Position numbers and translations under genes: made by a program | Notes under the pieces: model-generated | Told to the model about the DNA's origin: nothing | Database searches by the model: none | What the model saw: only the letters and a program-made list of their open reading frames with translations | NCBI RefSeq assembly: GCF_901709675.1 | Contig: NC_051091.1 | Coordinates: 4,870,967 to 4,934,966, forward strand | Source: Syngnathus acus | Lineage: Eukaryota; Chordata; Actinopteri; Syngnathiformes; Syngnathidae | Direction of reading: 5' to 3' | Length of the DNA stretch: 64,000 nucleotides | In this document: piece after piece, positions 27,701 through 43,943 of the stretch | Position numbering within the stretch: position 1 is the first letter of the stretch | Layout: every line of letters begins with the position of its first letter

Positions 27701-29564
27701 GTGAAGCTGCTCCAGTTCTGGTGCCAGTGTCTCATGTGATGATGTGCATGAACTGCACCTCTGACTTCAGCCTCACTCTTCGACGACACCATTGCAATGC
27801 CTGTGGCAAGGTTAGATTTACTTTCTAGTAATCACACATCAACAACATTGCACTGGTTGATATTATGTCTGAGATTTTCTTTGTATTCTGCTCCTGCAGG
27901 TAGTGTGCCGAGCTTGTTCTAGGAATAGATATCCGCTCAAGTACCTCAAAGACAGGGTGGCCAAAGTGTGTGACCACTGCTATGCCGAGCTCAGGAAAAG
28001 AGGTGACGCTCATATAATTGTCTAGGAATCTGTTGGTCGGTTGTTTAAAAGTTCTCGTGTTTGATTATAGGGGGCAGTATGTCAGGGGCATGCGGCAACT
28101 CGAGTCCGCCGACTCATCGGACCAGTCGCCCCCTCTCTGCTGTCTTCCAAAGCTTGCAGACGCAGAGTCTTTGGAAGAGCAGGAAAAGCACAATATCCCT
28201 CAATCAGGTGTGGTACTTTTGCGCAGGTTCCGATAAAGTTCACCAACACATCCTCTGCACCACTTGTCCTCATGGTCACGGCTGAGATGGAGCACAGCTG
28301 GGATGTTAATACAAAAAGCTAGTTCCCTGACCGGGAATCGAACCCGGGCCGCGGCGGTGAGAGCGCCGAATCCTAACCACTAGACCACCAGGGAGATATG
28401 TCATCTGAGAAACAACTGAGGAATTCATGGCAGCCACAGTGAATGCAGGATGCATTGCCAAAGTTTGACCAGTAGAGGTCGTTAATTTACTATGGAGTCC
28501 CAATCTATAGTGCGCCAAGGCAATGTTTGTTTTTTTATCAGAAAATTGAGGAAACGTTACATTGAGTACAGTACTGAATACAGAATCAATGATGACCACA
28601 TATCTATTTATTCAAAGTGTATTTACATAATCAGTGTGACACCCAGTTCAATAAAAATTGATCCCCACCTGCCCAGTAATTGGAACCTACAGAAGGTTGC
28701 GCGCATATGATACAAAAGTGACATTGACAGTCAATTTATTTTGCACATTTTTTTCCCAATATTCCACACTATTGATTTTTGGCCTTGTATTATCAGTTGC
28801 CTGTTGGGGTGGAGGGCTCCACCATGAGCGGCATCTTACAGCGTCGAAAGAAGAGCAAGAGGAAATGGAAGCGGCTGTGGTTCCTCCTCAAAGACAAGGT
28901 GCTCTACACCTTCACAGCCTGTGAGGTGAGGGGGCACAGAGTCTCCCACACCAGCCCCAAACCACTCACACACATATACACACACACACACACTCACTGA
29001 ATAGAATTGTTTTCACGTTTCAACATTTCCTTCTGAACTCCCTCTGTGACCTTTTAAGGGACTCTTTGCCCTCACTGTTCTTTATCCGACTATCTTTTGA
29101 AATCGATTTCACTTACACTCCTGGACATTCCTTCAGGATAAAGTGGCCTCCGAGAGTCTCCCTCTGCAAAGCTTCACCGTCAAGCTGACCGAGAGGCCCG
29201 AGGGAGTTGAGGGTAGCAACGTGTTCCAGCTCTACCACAAGAAAACTCTGTACTACACCTTCAGGGCTGATGATCATCACACAGCACGCAGGTCAGCGTC
29301 ACTCTTGACTTTTATCTCGAGACTGGAAATGGAGCGCATCAAGTCACAAGAATCAAACCTGGCACGGCTACTGAAGCGAGAGCATCATATTATGGCCCCA
29401 TGTGGAGGTTGGGGGTGGACAAAATGGATGAATGAATGGATAAACTAATCTAAATGTTCTCTAATAATTCATCCTTTCATGTATTTTAGTTACGCTGGCT
29501 AATTATTTTCTCCGTTATGTGTTCCAGATGGGTCAACGCCATTGAGGAGGCTACAGTTTTATAG
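6790..29564 (+). CDS. fgd5: FYVE, RhoGEF and PH domain-containing protein 5 (FGD5)
   Basis: FGD5 is a Dbl-family exchange factor that activates Cdc42, in mammals mainly in endothelium. Exons I assembled: 6790-6799, 8538-11106, 18283-18397, 18879-18937, 19263-19293, 20959-21110, 21191-21347, 23746-23836, 23926-23976, 24060-24118, 24615-24686, 24771-24839, 27145-27228, 27308-27387, 27492-27588, 27673-27810, 27900-28002, 28071-28207, 28797-28925, 29137-29291, 29528-29564. They total 4395 nt in one frame (1464 aa; human about 1462). The large second exon encodes the acidic N-terminal half with PPVAPKP and the SDYENI repeats near its end. The DH domain lies near residues 899-1095, PH1 near 1125-1225, FYVE near 1245-1320 (RRHHCNACGK zinc motif, no WxxD visible) and PH2 near 1365-1460. 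Start: ATG 6790 splices in frame (M-N-T-D-F-Q) and has A at -3. Met at 8612 is the alternative. fgd6 is less likely from the N-terminal similarity. Confidence 0.9.
7167..7466 (-). mobile_element. Short RTE-like (Rex3/Expander-type) LINE 3' end with 13-bp target duplication
   Basis: About 300 bp in fgd5 intron 1. On the minus strand it ends in a (GGAT)n tail, seen here as CATCCATCCATCC at the left. The body has the familiar teleost repeat words (GGGATGTGGGAGGAAACCGG, GGAGAACATGCAAACTCC). The 13-mer TCTGCAAATTACA occurs exactly at 7154-7166 and again at 7467-7479, a perfect target-site duplication. Assignment to the RTE/Rex3 group rests on the GATG-type tail and is inference; a SINE using the same tail is possible. 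Confidence 0.8.
11689..14742 (+). CDS. LINE ORF: endonuclease plus reverse transcriptase, open over 1017 aa
   Basis: The protein copies the element's RNA at a nicked target site. An APE-type endonuclease fills about residues 65-285: FNVRS, the ALTETW glutamate motif, GCIYRPP, GDYNINLL and the SDHLPVF histidine motif. The reverse transcriptase covers about 490-790: NYRPISVLP, YGFRKKFSTEHAL, FLDLSKAFDTVDH, GVPQGSILGPLLF and the catalytic LLFADDTNLI (F-A-D-D). The C-terminus has the FRGPSLWNELP-type tail. No stop or frameshift interrupts it. The clade is uncertain: the RT style suits the jockey/CR1/L2 group more than RTE. The true start may be downstream, as the first residues look hydrophobic and unconserved. 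It is not a host gene. Confidence 0.85.
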   Translation: MCVIALLYLTLIVNFRSAFIKVSFLNPDTNYTPLKSVEMSCEYFSEDMLNKLCNTPPGHCQTNVFSTVHFNVRSISKNYDGLKTYLSTLTHSFSVIALTETWMVDNTSSYPLSHYTPIHSCRPNKQGGGVSLYVIDNLNFSPRKDLSVNFDMTVVESVFIELSSCSLINNKNVIIGCIYRPPDSDKITFNEALDSTLEIINKENKLCVLLGDYNINLLESKQSHTADFLNTLYSRNFFPLINKPSRITSSTATLIDNILFNSLDYKITSGLLICDVSDHLPVFHLIHNDSSPEIKDHIGDQMKFRKFTEKNMVSFISIISSVSWDEVILLQDVNKAYHSLLTILTNALEFSFPLTSSRKNNSKGKPWITDELKKSSRKKNKLYRKSIANPIPINIETYKKYKNRFTALLRKTKQTYYADKFTQASGDIKTTWNLINHLLHRKKSKTSTPNEMLGKNRAHSNPIDISNGFNDFFVNVGATLASSFSTSDTSPCCLIKGQFPSLSILDPPSVEEVYNIVMSLKNSAPGHDEIRSILIKKIIHSIIIPLTHIFSLSLKFGIVPQELKIAKVIPIFKAGETNEYGNYRPISVLPCFSKILEKLVYSRLAKHLETNNILYKHQYGFRKKFSTEHALLQLANHISTALDNKKFALGVFLDLSKAFDTVDHKILIAKLERYGVNDSALKWFTNYLANREQYVYINGCSSNRSKILFGVPQGSILGPLLFLVYINDFSMSCSNFLPLLFADDTNLIATHEDFNFLIARVNTELHAVTKWFKINKLSLNINKCNFMIFCNINKSYPKEQAKIYINNNEIHQVTSTKFLGVIVDKHLNWSEHIDLVCKRSMKTLGILRKVCPLVHPSAHLTLYYSFLFPLLNYCNIVWAATYPTYLSKLLIIQKKFLKMISFSNRYEPSAPLFRNYSLLPIDKVNIHQTCLLTHKYIYRKHCLPATFHNFFAFVSELHSYPTRQGDNLHPPSCRTSRHQYNIHFRGPSLWNELPIHIRSISSQVAFRKHLKHHLLHS
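15070..15091. repeat. (TA)n microsatellite
   Basis: An uninterrupted run of alternating A and T within the LINE 3' region. Confidence 0.95.
18024..18260 (-). repeat. Degenerate copy of the RTE-like 7167-7466 repeat
   Basis: The words appear in the same order as in the 7167-7466 element: CATCCATTTTCTGTACAGCTTATCC, split here as CATCCATTTTCTG then TATCCTCACAAAGGTCGCAG, then TTTTAGAGTCTTGG, GCCATGTGGGAAGAAG and ACTCCGCACC. Many substitutions show it is older. It ends about 25 bp before the fgd5 exon starting at 18283. Confidence 0.65.
26001..26328. mobile_element. Non-autonomous hAT-type element with 8-bp target duplication
   Basis: The left end CAGGGGTGTCAAACTCG and right end TTTGACACCTGTG form imperfect terminal inverted repeats. 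The 8-mer CTCTAAAT flanks it exactly at 25993-26000 and 26329-26336. An 8-bp duplication and CAGGGGTG-type ends are the hAT hallmark. The interior (GCGGGCCGCATTG ... GGCGGGCCGTATCTGGCCCC) encodes no transposase. It lies in the fgd5 intron 24840-27144. Confidence 0.85.
28313..28317 (-). terminator. Pol III T-run terminator of tRNA-Glu
   Basis: Five A residues on the + strand are TTTTT on the coding strand, five bases after the tRNA end. Confidence 0.75.
28323..28394 (-). tRNA. tRNA-Glu (anticodon CTC)
   Basis: A 72-nt gene antisense within fgd5 intron 18 (28208-28796). Read on the minus strand it begins TCCCTGGTGGTCTAGTGG, which holds the A box. It has the anticodon loop with CTC and the B box GGTTCGATTCC, and ends CAGGGAA. 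Acceptor and T stems pair fully (CCGGG with CCCGG). A T5 Pol III terminator follows at 28313-28317. No CCA is encoded, as expected for a eukaryote. Confidence 0.95.
29407..29437 (+). repeat. GGATGAAT-type tail remnant
   Basis: GGACAAAATGGATGAATGAA resembles the 3' tail junction of the RTE-like repeats on the + strand. It lies in the last fgd5 intron. No body of the repeat is recognisable. Confidence 0.4.
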
Positions 29565-30741
29565 CAGCGGTTAAGGATCAAAACAAACCATTCTGACAAT
29601 GGACTGTCGCTAGAACCTGATTGATTTGTCTTGTCATCTTCATCCATATCTACTGTCATGGAAGAGAGACCACGTCGAAAAGAGTCGCACTGGTAAGGAG
29701 GTCAAAACGAGAGCACACTTTGCGTTTCCTCAATGTGCCAAGTCTTCGCTTGAGTGTCACGAGCAGCTAGGACGACGTAAGATCTTATTCACATTTTTCC
29801 CTCGGAGAACTAAAACAGTTTTATCTCCGTCTGTCCACTTGACTTCTATTTTTCTACCTTTGCAAGTGGATGTACTGTGGTGTCACTGCAAAAAGAATGT
29901 CAATCCATTTTCTTAAAAGCCTCAATTGTTGGCAGCAGCTAAAACAACAACAAAAAAGGGGGCGGAGCCATTCGCTAGTGTCAAGTAAAGCTTATATATT
30001 GTGAAGTAGGCCATACATCTAGACTGTATGTAGTGACTGGTCCTCAGCAGCAGTTCTGTAATAATGAACATATTTTGCATTTGTAGGTTTTTGAAATTAT
30101 GGAAATGTTAATCAAGTGCCAGTTTATTTCCTCCTGTTACATTCAGTGCAATTTGCGTTTAATGATAAATGTGCCTGATATGGAATTAGAATTGTTACAA
30201 TGTTAGACAATACTGTACTACTCTTATGTCAACAGAAGAATTGTGCTTTTTTTCTATCTGCTCTTATAGCTTTCAACTCTTTTGTATTTTTACGGTGTTC
30301 AATTATAGCAGAGGTAAATTATGAATATACTATTGTGCCATTTTAGCGTTGTAAATATACTGCTGGTTTGAATCTGACTTGATTTACATGACAGAATCTG
30401 CCAATGACGAAATCTGAAGTTTCACACTTCCTCATAGTTCTTCCTCTAAAAGTTCTAAATTTAAATGTATTAATGCAAGCTAAAAAATGTCACATTTGTA
30501 TGACATTTTATTCTAAACATGAATTTGCTTACAACATCATATTGTGAACTATTTATTATCTCAAAGTACAACTTAAAAAAAAGAAAACTCAAGTCCAAAT
30601 GAAGCGTAACTGTGATATTTGAACATTTATCATTCATTTCATTTTTTTGCCAGACCGTAAGTGTTACATAAAATTGTACCTCTTGCATACAGTGCGTTGT
30701 AAATGTAAATGTGTATGTATATAGATGCATATTAAAATAAA
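29565..30741 (+). promoter_or_regulatory. fgd5: fgd5 3' UTR with candidate poly(A) signal
   Basis: AT-rich, without further coding similarity, after the fgd5 stop at 29562-29564. The best candidate AATAAA is at 30736-30741. The true cleavage site is not established. Confidence 0.5.
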
Positions 30742-33344
30742 CTCTCCAAAATATGCAATGGTCGTTATTATTTGCAAATCCCACAACGGATTTGAAATAA
30801 AATAATGATGTGACTTGAAGTGGAGAGTATAATAATTTCAGGATCTCCAAATTATTTTTTCGCGTTCTAATATTTATCTTTACCCAAACATTACTGCTTT
30901 CTCCTTAACCAACATTAAGCTAAAACGTAGTTGACCTATTTATTTGGGTTTCATCGTGACCGTTTGATGTCGTTCCTGTTGAGTTCATATCTCTTTTTTA
31001 AATAACATCCATGCAAAATAACATTAGAAAATCTTTACTGTTTTCTACATGATCACGTTTTTTTTTTTTATTTGGCTTTTGACTCTGCATGAGACTTGTT
31101 TTTGTTTTAGGGTTTTCCCTTATTGTTCCTTGTGATAATAATAGTTTGTTTTGTAACCACCGAATTACATTTCTGAGATAATTTCTCAAAACATTTCAGC
31201 TATGAGAAGCAAGAATTTCTTAGATGTCTTCTTGTCATGTCATGTTAAATCGATACAGTCACCTTGCCTGTGCTATAAAATGTCCATCATTATGTGAGAC
31301 ATCCAGTCCAAAAAACATCTTATTACCATGTCTCTGCCTCTGTTAAATCCACCCAGTGGACATTATTGTGTAAAATGTACTTTTTAATGGCTTTTATCAG
31401 TTGATTTGAACGAAGCGTTTGCAAACAGTTCAAGTCCAGGCTATAATTAAGTCTTCACTTTTCAAGGCCTACCAGATTTCCATATCAGAGCCAGACTGCT
31501 GGGTAATACAACCCAGCTCTGATAATTTACCGAACAATTAAGCCAGACTGCCTTGCGCCGAGACCATAAAAACTGCAATTAATATTTAAAAGCACGGAAA
31601 GATCACTAAACATCTTGCCCGAGGCATAATTAGTCAAAACTTTCAGATGTGCCGACAAGAGGCCAACAGCAATTTAGCACATTTGTCCTCTATTAGAACG
31701 ACTCTTGTTGGTTAAAGTGGGATAAACTGTGAAGAGAAAACCTTATTCATGTTTTACTGAGCCTTTAGAATCCTCCAATCGACGTTCATGCTGTAAGGTG
31801 AAAGGGCCCTTTCTTCTAAGTCGGAGTTTGCCAAACGGGTAACAGAGAACTAGTGTGGCTGGAAAGTTTCCATGCAGTAATCTCCAATCTTATTCCACTG
31901 CTAGCACACCTGAGAAAAGTGGCATTTCCAGAACAACTGCCCGATCTCTGTTCTCCTTCAGTGCACCGCTTCTTAATAACATTCACACAAAAGGCGATTC
32001 AATATAGAGCGTAAATATTTAGAGCACATTTTTGGCTCGTACGATGGGTTGTGTTGGATTACTGGTTTGACAGTCGAGAGTCAAGTGACTCTGGCAAGGT
32101 GGAAAATAGGCAAGCATGATTGTTTGTGTTTGCTGCTGTTAAATATCTGTCAAAGATATGTATATCATTTAGTCGCTGATGTAGACGACACGGAAATTGG
32201 CTCCGGCCTCCCTGTGTAAAGTCAAGCTAGTTTCTGATTTGCCAATTCGGTATGTACAAAGTATTAAAATGTGCCTCATGCTGCAGATATAAAAAGTAAC
32301 TATATCTTTCACTGTTTTCTGTGCCAAGGTTGTGGGGAAATTATGGTCATTACATAATGAGGGATTGTCATTTTTATGATGCACAAACTGGTTCAACATA
32401 AAGTTGGAATGAGTGAAGTCCCAGCAGGTTTTTTTGTGTTGACAAGTAAAGCATCACATACAAGACTTGTGAAAACAAGAGAACATTTCTTCCACTCGTG
32501 TGGGGATGCTGAGAAAGTATTTGGAAAAAAACCTTGCTTGCATATCCACTTACTGTATTTGATGTGGAAGAAGTGATGAGAAGCAAGTATGCGGTGGTTT
32601 GAAATTACATAAATGGTCACTTTTGCTGTAGGATCTTAAATTTCTCCTGCAGAGGTCAGTAAAGGATGATCAGCTTTGACTGGTCCAATCATGAGTTTCA
32701 TGAAAAACAAAAATTGAGTTTGCTTTCAGTGCTGATTGTTGATAAATGACACTGGAGTGATTACTCACTTTTAAATCTGACTCAAGAACTTTTTCCATCA
32801 TTTCATCTTGGTGATCTTTTCTATACGTCATTGTTGTGCTCCTTTTTTTTTTTTACAGCTATAAATAGTTCTTTAGGTGCAGCTGACGCAGAGCGTCTAA
32901 ATTTACTGCTCCATTCCCTCATCCATTTGAACAGTTCTGGAGGGTGGAGGATGATGACTCAGCACCATGTGGACGGCTCTGCTTATTGAAGGAGTTGGAC
33001 CGTGGAAATTATGTGGGGAGGGCCAGTGTAGAAATACACGGGTGTCTGAATATCCCCAGAATAATATATATACATTTTAAATAATATGTATATATAAAAT
33101 TATATATATATATATATATCATGTTGTACCCAGCATACTGTCAGTGACAGTAAAAAATATTTTACTTTTATGTCTGTAATTCTTTCAGTACTTCCACTTT
33201 TGCCAGAGTATTTTTTTTTTTACTAAATAACTAAATAACTTGAATGTTTTCATCACTCATTGGAGATTCAATTTCCAGCACACAGAAATGATACACAGAA
33301 AGGCTTTGTTTGCCGAAGTAGCGATAACGTACACACGGAAATCA
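30742..33344. other. Intergenic DNA between fgd5 and prkcd
   Basis: AT-rich, with no exon chain seen. It contains a bulged inverted repeat at 31483-31524 and a TA run at 33101-33119. The 31430-31690 part is rich in TAATTA-like homeodomain words and could be a conserved noncoding element, which cannot be judged without alignment. Confidence 0.5.
33101..33119. repeat. (TA)n microsatellite
   Basis: An alternating TA run next to other TATATA clusters at 33066-33096. Confidence 0.9.
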
Positions 33345-33556
33345 CCTGGGTGACGTCATACTTTGGACTTACTAGAAGTCGCACAAAGCCACCGTGCGTG
33401 GCAGCACTCAGTTGCAGGACGCCACCGGGAACGCATTCAACGAGTCTGTCTCACCACACCCACGCACCGCGTACATTAAAACACGCACCCGAAAGCAGCG
33501 CAGAAGTCTGCCGTCGGAGGAAACGCCACTTGACACTTTGCGATTTGGCGGAAGCG
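33345..33556 (+). promoter_or_regulatory. prkcd: Probable prkcd promoter and noncoding first exon
   Basis: A local GC- and CpG-richer island in AT-rich DNA. It contains a full CRE palindrome TGACGTCA at 33351-33358 and ends at a strong donor (GCG|GTAAGT, exon end 33556). No coding exon uses this donor. The next good acceptor in the gene is at 36817, just before the prkcd ATG. The 33557-36817 interval would be intron 1; in it I see only a G-run and a CA run. Confidence 0.5.
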
Positions 33557-35179
33557 GTAAGTCACGATTTTCTTATGGAACTTGTCTAGAGTGCTGTATG
33601 ATCGTTGGGACGGGTTTTTTCCTCAACGTAAAGAAGCGCAGCCACTTTGTTTTACTTCACTTTGCAAATGAACGCACGTTGGCGTCAACTTTTCCCACTT
33701 TCTGTAAACATCAAGTTATAACAAACAACCCTTTTAACATTCAATGAAACACAGTAAGACGAGTCTATTTGGTTTATAAATCGTCAGTGGCGCCAGGGGG
33801 GTAGCCCATGGCAACCGAGTTAGTGACACTGACTAACTTTGTACATTAAACTTATGAACTCAAGCGAAGAAAGCAACACATTCAAAATGTTGCAAGGTAC
33901 ACCAAAACCTTTGTCTTATTAATGAGGATTATCAATGTTGCAAATTCGAGGTGTAGTTGAAAGTCTACATTGGTGACATTTCTGGATATGCTCATTTTAT
34001 AATCCCATTTACAGATTGTAAACAGCAATGTCGATTTTATGAGCAGATCAAATGATGCAATAACTTGACAGAAAGATACCAAGTAGGCCATGTTAGGACC
34101 GTGAGAGCTTTTGAATAAGTCATGCAAGGAATTCTGCTTAATCGTTTGTCATCATAAACATGTGTTTGATCACCAGATCATATTTTTCCAGTAGTTTGTG
34201 TGACCCTCTGAGGGAAAAGATTCCCACCACATATCTGAGCTTTCACCAATTTTGCTTATCATTGCACTGTCTATGCTTTTGGAGGCGGTAATACAATCTG
34301 CCTGCAGGCAGAGCCGTGTCAATATTAGCTTGCGGTCTCCTGAGTAGCTTTGAGGATGCTCTCTGGACATCTGCTGAGTATGAAAGTCACCCATGTGCAG
34401 CATGAACTTTTGGAAACCAAAAGCTGTACCCCAGAAATATGTTGCTGTGATTCACCGCCATGCTAAAAGGACAAATATTACACGCTGCCGTTGATGAGCA
34501 AGCAGGGAAAAAAAATTCTCTGTTGAAGGATTCTTGCTCTGCTGGTTTAGCAGGTTTGACAGCCTGTCAAAGAGCTGAGCACAGCATTCAGAAATGTAAT
34601 CTAAGTATGGAAATATAATATTCCTGCCAGTATGTAACAGCCATTTGCTTCCCGAGACCAAATGACTTCCATTTCTTACAGTTTTGGTGGCATCCATGAC
34701 TACATTGTTGACCTCTTGCACATGTGCATGTGTTGCCCTTGAGCAAGGAGAGCAAGTGTTGGATATTAATCTTGCTTAGTTAGGGAAGGGGGAGGGCTTT
34801 AATTCTGAGAGCGGCCCTCTACTCAAAGTCATTAAAGACCGCTTTGTTCAAGGTTATTAGCGTGTGCTCGGATTGCATGCCTCTGAAGACTTGATGACGA
34901 CTGACATTTTTGTAACACTTTTTGGGTTATGCAAGTCGAGTATATTTAACCTATGCTGTTACATTTCTCAGGTGGAAAAGTCGTACTCATAAAAACACAG
35001 GAGGTTATTAAGGGTTGTCATCACATGAAGGACTGACGCAGCTTTATTGTAATTATGTGTCAACTAGCGTCACTTCGTGAAGTCAGTCTGCTCGCTGAAC
35101 TTTGCTGTCTTTCACTCCGACTCCAACTTCCCTGTCTGGTGGCTGCTTACAGCAACACTGCAAAACAATTAAAGGGGAA

Positions 35180-35196
35180 GGGGGGGGGGGGGGGGG
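35180..35196. repeat. Poly-G run
   Basis: Seventeen consecutive G residues in prkcd intron 1, preceded by AAAGGGGAAG. Such a run can form G-quadruplex structures and is prone to length change and sequencing error. Confidence 0.9.
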
Positions 35197-36839
35197 TACC
35201 GCTGTTCACCCTCAGTGAAATCATGGCGAATACAAAATAAATATTTTTAAAACAGCAAGACTAACTTTGATCATTCTTAACATAATCTTGAAACGTCTTT
35301 GTCGAGTTTTCATCGCTCTTGATGAGCTACAGATGCAAAAATAATGATAGTGACACAAGCACATTCGAAAAGTCCCGAGATGCTGAAACCAAATCAGCTC
35401 ACTGGCATTCAGCCATCATCGACTGAGTCACTTATAGCTTTTGCCCTTCCAACTACGACACGTGTCACCTGACTCGGGTGCAGACATTGTGAGTTCTGTT
35501 CTATTGCTAACTGGTAGCCTTTGCCATCAATTAACAACCTAGTGGTAGCTCTGTTTCAAAAAGGTCGGTGACCCCTCATACCTGACAAACAAGCTTTTCC
35601 ATTGGCAGGTGATAAGGTGTTTTTAGCACAAAGGAATTGTGTTCTTGTTTTTGTAAAGAATGTTGTTTACTGTAAGTGCTACTTTGCGTGCGATGGGTCC
35701 TTTATGTGCAAATGAGCAGCTGTCATTGGAAAGTGTCCAGACCTGCCCCACTGGTTTGGTTAGTTCTTATGTCAAATAACAATTTCCAGTAATTCAATGC
35801 ATACCAAACCTGTGATATTTATTTTGGTTCATAAATGTTCCCAATTCCACTTTACTGTTCTTATGATGAATTCTTTTTGTGTTGTGGTAGATATCACATG
35901 GCCCACTGTTGCTTAGAGCAACATGTGGCAGACATTCAAATTCTTCAGAAAAGTCGTTGACTTTGCAGGAACACGCGCACAACACACACACGCACACACA
36001 CCATTTTGGAGCATTACGTTTTTTTTCATCTTGGGTCAGCCAGATTGTTTTCCTGTCCTGCCCCTTCCCCAAATGTATGTTCTCCTGTCCTCAGTTTTTC
36101 CAGTTCCCTTTGGGGAAACAAAGATGTCTTTTTTTTTTTTCTTTCAAAGTAGCAGATATTTATTTTAGCTATCGTTTGTTTAGTATTTGTAGAATGTTTG
36201 TGTCGGGCTACACTGCAGCTGTGTGTGTAAATGAAGCCTCTGTTATGGGAGCACTTCAGCGCCCTTGTGACCTCTCCGAGCAGATTTATTTCAGGTTGTT
36301 TTAAGCGCTAGGAGGTGTGAGGGGAATTAGGGACAGAAATTATTCTAGTCTTTGAATTCTGTAATGGACCATTAGTGTAAACATTGACTTTTCTACAAGG
36401 AAGTCAAATGTAACACTTATGCTTTCCAACATTTGCATTGGGAAGGAAAAAGCCATTACAGGTGATCACAACATTTGCATAAAATGCTAAATATAGAGAA
36501 CTAATCTGTGGAAAGTCTTGAAAATATAAACAAAAACTCAAAGTTAAACTTTCATGATGAATCACAATTGAAAAATTTGAAGTGAAACTGGTTTAATTAT
36601 TCAATATTCCTTTTTTTTTTTTCTTTGTGTTCTTAACTCTTTTTGGGGTGACCATTTAATGTAGCAAAGTAGTTATTTTGATGACCGGGTCATTTGTACT
36701 TCCTCTCTTCTTCCCGTCTGTTGACACTGTTGGTCATCTCCCTTCTTTTTTGTGTGTGTGTGAGACGTGTACTGCCCATATCTGCCACATGTAATTGCCG
36801 ATTTGGTGTTTCCCCAGGAAGCTGAGGTGAGCCGTTGCC

Positions 36840-41713
<4,874 letters not shown>

Positions 41714-42480
41714 CTGGTTGCACTTGGACCTCCATCACTGACTTAGACTTTTGGCTATAGGCCTATTTTCTTTTATCTTCATGGTTGAATTTTACTGAAT
41801 ACCTCTGTCAGAGGGTACGAAAACACTCTATACGTGTAATTAAGGGACGTACTTCAACTACCATTGAAACTATAATCGGAACTGAAGTTGTTATTGTTTA
41901 ACCATGAAATCACTCCTAACCCAATCATCTATCATCTTGAAATTGATTTTCAAAAACAAAACTGACTCCTACACACAAATTCCACCACATCCTGTGTCTC
42001 TAAAGATCTAAAAATAGCAATACTACAAACATCTTCAATGTGTAACAATTGTCCGGATTATTGTATAAAAAAAATCCACATTCCAGGGAATGACATCACG
42101 AGTCACATCCTGACTACCAGCACTGACTTTAATCCTGGAGAGGCTGTAAACAAGATAGCCATTGTAAATACAGAAATGCCCCCAAAAAAGATAGATTAAT
42201 TTATTCTTTGTTAGTTTTAAGATGTGTTACATCTGCGCACTCGGCCAGAACAATAAGCAGATCGGTGGTTAAAATCAGTGTTGGAGACATAATATGGCAC
42301 TACTTGTAGTCAATAAAGATATATATTTGTGTTGGAATGAGCATTTAAAGTAAATAACTTGGAAGTTTATCAAAAAAGAAATGTAGTCAATTTGCTTCTT
42401 AACCACTTAGTTAAAGCTGTACTTTTTTTAAAATTATACTTTTGCATCTGATTATAAATAAACATTCCTTTTATCCATAC
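41714..42480 (+). promoter_or_regulatory. prkcd: prkcd 3' UTR with candidate poly(A) signals
   Basis: An AT-rich tail after the TAA stop (41711-41713). AATAAA occurs at 42457-42462 and an earlier CAATAAAG at about 42310-42317. Either could be used. Confidence 0.5.
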
Positions 42481-43930
42481 ATTTTCTGGAGCACATTCTC
42501 TCATTCAATCTGACAACATAAAAATGATGGAGAGAGGGAGGTCAAGTCAACTCCGGTATTGATTTTGATATTGGGGATTTATAAGGTTAAAGGTGAAGAG
42601 GGCACATTCAAGATGTGGCAATAAATACTCAGACCCATGCGCTCTGCTGCCGTCTAGTGGTCAGGTGCTGTGACTGCATTCACCGGTTTAATGTGAAGTC
42701 GATGACAGGCGAGCAGACATTCCTGCAGTGGCCCGTTCTCTGTCCTCTCTCTTCGGCTACTACCTCCCATCGTCTGACGTGAGAAGTGCAAATGAAAAGA
42801 AATGCTCATGTGAGTGTGCAGCCACACTTTACTCACTAGAGTTTATACGCATTTGCAAAAAATATATTTTTTTGAAAGAAGGTTGTCATTAAAGATGTCA
42901 GGTGGCGACCCCCATCCCTCCTTAAAAAAAAAAACATGCACAGTGGGTGCAATCCTTTAGTATTAAAATGGCAGCGCAAACCACTTCGTTCTAACCAAAA
43001 CACTTTCCATAAAAAAATTGACTGAGTGAATTTGGGAATAAATTCTCTGCCTTTGGTTCTGTATTGGTGCAAGATCGGATCGTTTTGCTGCAACAGCTCG
43101 AATTTATGACAGTGTTGCGCTTCCATATCAGCGTAAATGCGAGATGTATTTTTTTTCCTTTTGTTTGTAAGGCATCCAAAAAGGGTTTTTTTTTTATTGT
43201 GGAGGATCGGGAGGCAGCGAAGCCTGCCTTGCGTGGTCCAAGTGAACAAACAAACAAAAAACGTTCCCGTAGTAAACATACACACATTAGAATAATATCA
43301 TGTATATACTGAACAAAGAAAGTCAATTTTGTGACGCAGAACGGGTGAACTTGGATTGTTGCATTGGCGGCGTCAGTGCACATTTTCAGCAGTTTCTCCT
43401 TCCCGCACGCCTGTTCTCTCCCCTCCTCCTCCCACCGCCGACTTGAAATCTTTGTGCAGCACAAGTGCAACATTTGCTATTTAAACGATCTTATCTTGGT
43501 TCGTTTCCAATCGATCGTCACGTGAAGCTTTTCTCTTGCGCAATATTTGTCGAGTTCGACAAAGAGTGTTGGAAATAAAAACTCGCGATCATGCGGTGAC
43601 AGAAACGATTAAATTGCACGTTACGAAACGAAAAGCTTTTTCATGACATGTGCTTTTCTAGTTATCGAAAGTGGGTCGATTATATGGCTAATTTATTACA
43701 TCTCAATCATCACCGGGATTCCGCTGGGGATTAAACACACTCGATCATGATTGATAGGAATACTTCTCTAAGCATGTGAACTAAGACAAAGCCTTTCTTT
43801 TTCTTTTCCCTCTTATTTTTTTCTGTCCCTTTTCTTTTTGTGCGTGTTCCAGATGTTGTCGTAGATTGCGGCTGTGTAATAATTTTATTGTGTGTGAAGA
43901 TGGAAGTCGGCGTGATGTAGCCGGGCTGAG
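42481..43930. other. Intergenic DNA between prkcd and sfmbt1
   Basis: Minus-strand open frames of up to 160 codons cover 42836-43473 but overlap each other in two frames. They have low-complexity Phe/Lys content and no recognised domain. I see no gene here. Confidence 0.5.
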
Positions 43931-43943
43931 AGACATATCGGAG

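Noticed and set aside
42836-43473. Overlapping minus-strand frames of 149 and 160 codons
   Set aside because: They overlap in different frames, are Phe/Lys-rich low-complexity sequence and show no splice or domain support.
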